This document shows positions 4,932-6,086 of a stretch of DNA of 6,086 nucleotides, in pieces (the first letter of the stretch is position 1; each line of letters starts with the position of its first letter). A program made the position numbers and the translations under genes. The stretch comes from Acidimicrobiia bacterium. Its GTDB lineage: Bacteria > Actinomycetota > Acidimicrobiia > Spongiisociales > UBA5794. Under the pieces are notes generated by a model. The model saw nothing but the letters and a program-made list of their open reading frames with translations, was not told the DNA's origin and did not search any database. The stretch is from assembly GCA_013695075.1 (NCBI GenBank), contig JACDBE010000110.1, forward strand, positions 1 through 6,086, written 5' to 3'.

Positions 4932-6086
4932 TCAGCCGAGCCCGAAGGTGACGCGGAGCTCACCACCGGTGAGCCGGGCCCGCTGCACCTCGCGCCGCTT
5001 CAGCGAGTCGGGGAGGATGAGCGAGCGGCGGTACGGTCCGACGGTGACGAATAGCTCCTCGCCGTGGCGGAGGACGTCGACCTCACCGTGCTCGGCGAAG
5101 GGCACCGACAGCACCATCACCACGCTGTCACCCTCGTCCTCGACCCGGAAGGGCCGTCCCTTGGACAGGTGGGCGGTGGGGTCGGTGTCGCCGAACAGCT
5201 CCTCGCCGACGATCCGCAGCCGGTCAAGCCCGACCATCTCCTCGTCGAAGAGACGCAGCCGACGGATGGCCACATCGGCAAAGCCCTCCTCGACCGCCCG
5301 CAGATGACCTTCCTGGATCTCCCGCCAGCGGTCGAAGTAGGGGTCGGTGACGGTGTCGGGGAGCACCCGGTTGACGATGGCGGCGTCGACCACGTATCCG
5401 AACAGACCCAGGTACGTGTAGGTGCGCCGGGCCTCGGAGATCACCATCTTCTCCGGGTTCATCACCAGCCGGGCGCTGGTGATCTCTGGGTTGGCGAGTA
5501 CCTCCCGGATGCCGTCGAGGCGCTCGTAGAAGCGGGCGACGGCGTCGAACACCCGGTCGTCGGCCATGGGCAGGGTGGTGACCCGGGACAGCACCGGACG
5601 GACCACCTTGGCCACCCGGCGCCCGATGGGGAACATCTTCTCCATGTACCACGACAGCACCTCGGGCAGCGACAACAGCCGCAGGGTCTCGGCGGTGGGG
5701 GCGCAGTCGACCACGATGGCGTCGTACTCGGCCGAGCGCACATGGTCACGGACCGACACCAGCGAGAAGATCTCGTCCATCCCGGGGAACACCGACAGCT
5801 CCTCGGCCTCGATGCCCTTGAGCCCCGACCAGTCGAACAGATCGGTGAGGTGGTCGCGCACCTCTCCCCAAGACTCCTCGAGCCGCTGCTGGGCGTCGAT
5901 CTGCTGGGCGAACAGCAGCGGTGCCACCTCGTCGGGCGCATCGCCCAGCTCGCGTCCAAAGGCGTCGGCCAGCGAATGTGCCGGATCGGTGGACATCACC
6001 AGTACACGCTTGCCGATGTCGGCGGTGCGTACTGCGGTGGCGGCGGCCACGGTGGTCTTGCCGACGCCACCCTTGCCGGTGACGAG
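4932..6086 (-). CDS. ArsA/Get3-family ATPase with C-terminal HSP20-like domain (5' end outside window)
   Basis: The window holds 384 residues; the extreme N-terminus lies past the right edge. It opens with the deviant Walker A, LVTGKGGVGKTT (1-12 as seen), carrying the signature lysine Lys5. Switch I, STDPAHSLADAFG (32-44), contains the probable catalytic Asp34. YDAIVVDCAPTAETLRLLSL (121-140) holds Walker B and switch II. This is a single ATPase half, unlike the tandem ArsA arsenite pump. The last 75 or so residues (about 310-384) form a beta-rich segment, SVVMVLSVPF through LFVTVG to LRVTFG, resembling the ArsA HSP20-like domain. The only cysteine seen is in DCAPT, so neither the ArsA arsenite-binding triad nor the Get3 zinc CXXC is present. 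Arsenic transport and classical tail-anchor targeting are therefore unlikely; its client is unknown. It precedes the kinase by 43 bases. From memory, ArsA-like ATPases lie near ROK glucokinase or acyl-CoA ligase genes in other actinobacteria. Confidence 0.9.
   Translation of the reverse strand, partial: LVTGKGGVGKTTVAAATAVRTADIGKRVLVMSTDPAHSLADAFGRELGDAPDEVAPLLFAQQIDAQQRLEESWGEVRDHLTDLFDWSGLKGIEAEELSVFPGMDEIFSLVSVRDHVRSAEYDAIVVDCAPTAETLRLLSLPEVLSWYMEKMFPIGRRVAKVVRPVLSRVTTLPMADDRVFDAVARFYERLDGIREVLANPEITSARLVMNPEKMVISEARRTYTYLGLFGYVVDAAIVNRVLPDTVTDPYFDRWREIQEGHLRAVEEGFADVAIRRLRLFDEEMVGLDRLRIVGEELFGDTDPTAHLSKGRPFRVEDEGDSVVMVLSVPFAEHGEVDVLRHGEELFVTVGPYRRSLILPDSLKRREVQRARLTGGELRVTFGLG

Noticed and set aside
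4067..4951. Plus-strand open frame of 294 codons opposite the ROK kinase
   Set aside because: It is antisense to the complete kinase motifs, with biased Gly/Val/His-rich composition and no domain.
4932..6086. Arsenite efflux role for the ArsA-family ATPase
   Set aside because: It has only one ATPase half and lacks the metalloid-binding cysteines in the visible part. No arsB, arsR or arsC lies nearby.

Overview
The window is GC-rich DNA, tightly packed with seven genes all read on the minus strand. The gene set (an ArsA/Get3-like ATPase with an HSP20-like tail, a ROK sugar kinase, a LiaF-like membrane protein, a FabD) and the frequent GTG starts suggest a high-GC actinobacterium (Actinomycetota). 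No sequence feature fixes the genus. No mobile element, RNA gene, CRISPR array or phage gene is visible. The window reads as ordinary chromosomal core and semi-core DNA.

In transcription order, from high to low coordinates, the first block is a probable four-gene operon. It holds an ArsA/Get3-family ATPase (5' end outside the window, 4932-6086), a ROK-family glucokinase-like enzyme (3938-4888), a small YkvA/DUF1232 protein (3519-3941) and a LiaF-like four-helix membrane protein (2839-3522). The last three genes are chained by two identical 4-base GTGA stop/start overlaps, so translation is probably coupled. The ROK gene has no ATG, GTG or TTG at its expected start. It has an ATC codon exactly 7 bases after a perfect AAGGAG Shine-Dalgarno sequence, which is the most notable anomaly in the window.

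A gap of about 183 bases (2656-2838) follows. It contains two inverted repeats but no convincing gene, and probably separates two transcription units.

The second block contains a SAM-dependent methyltransferase of unknown target (1459-2655), an AlaC-like PLP aminotransferase (230-1411) and the first 59 codons of fabD, malonyl-CoA:ACP transacylase (1-177, continuing past the left edge). Gaps here are 47 and 52 bases. A 12-codon mini-ORF sits between the methyltransferase and the aminotransferase.

The functional links are loose. Central carbon and nitrogen metabolism (glucose phosphorylation, pyruvate/alanine exchange, the entry step of fatty acid synthesis) lies beside envelope-associated proteins (LiaF-like, YkvA) and an uncharacterised ATPase. 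I did not find a clearly new defence or mobile system. The items most worth checking are the ATC start, the coupled kinase/YkvA/LiaF cassette without a visible LiaRS pair, and the ArsA-HSP20 protein that lacks metal-binding cysteines.
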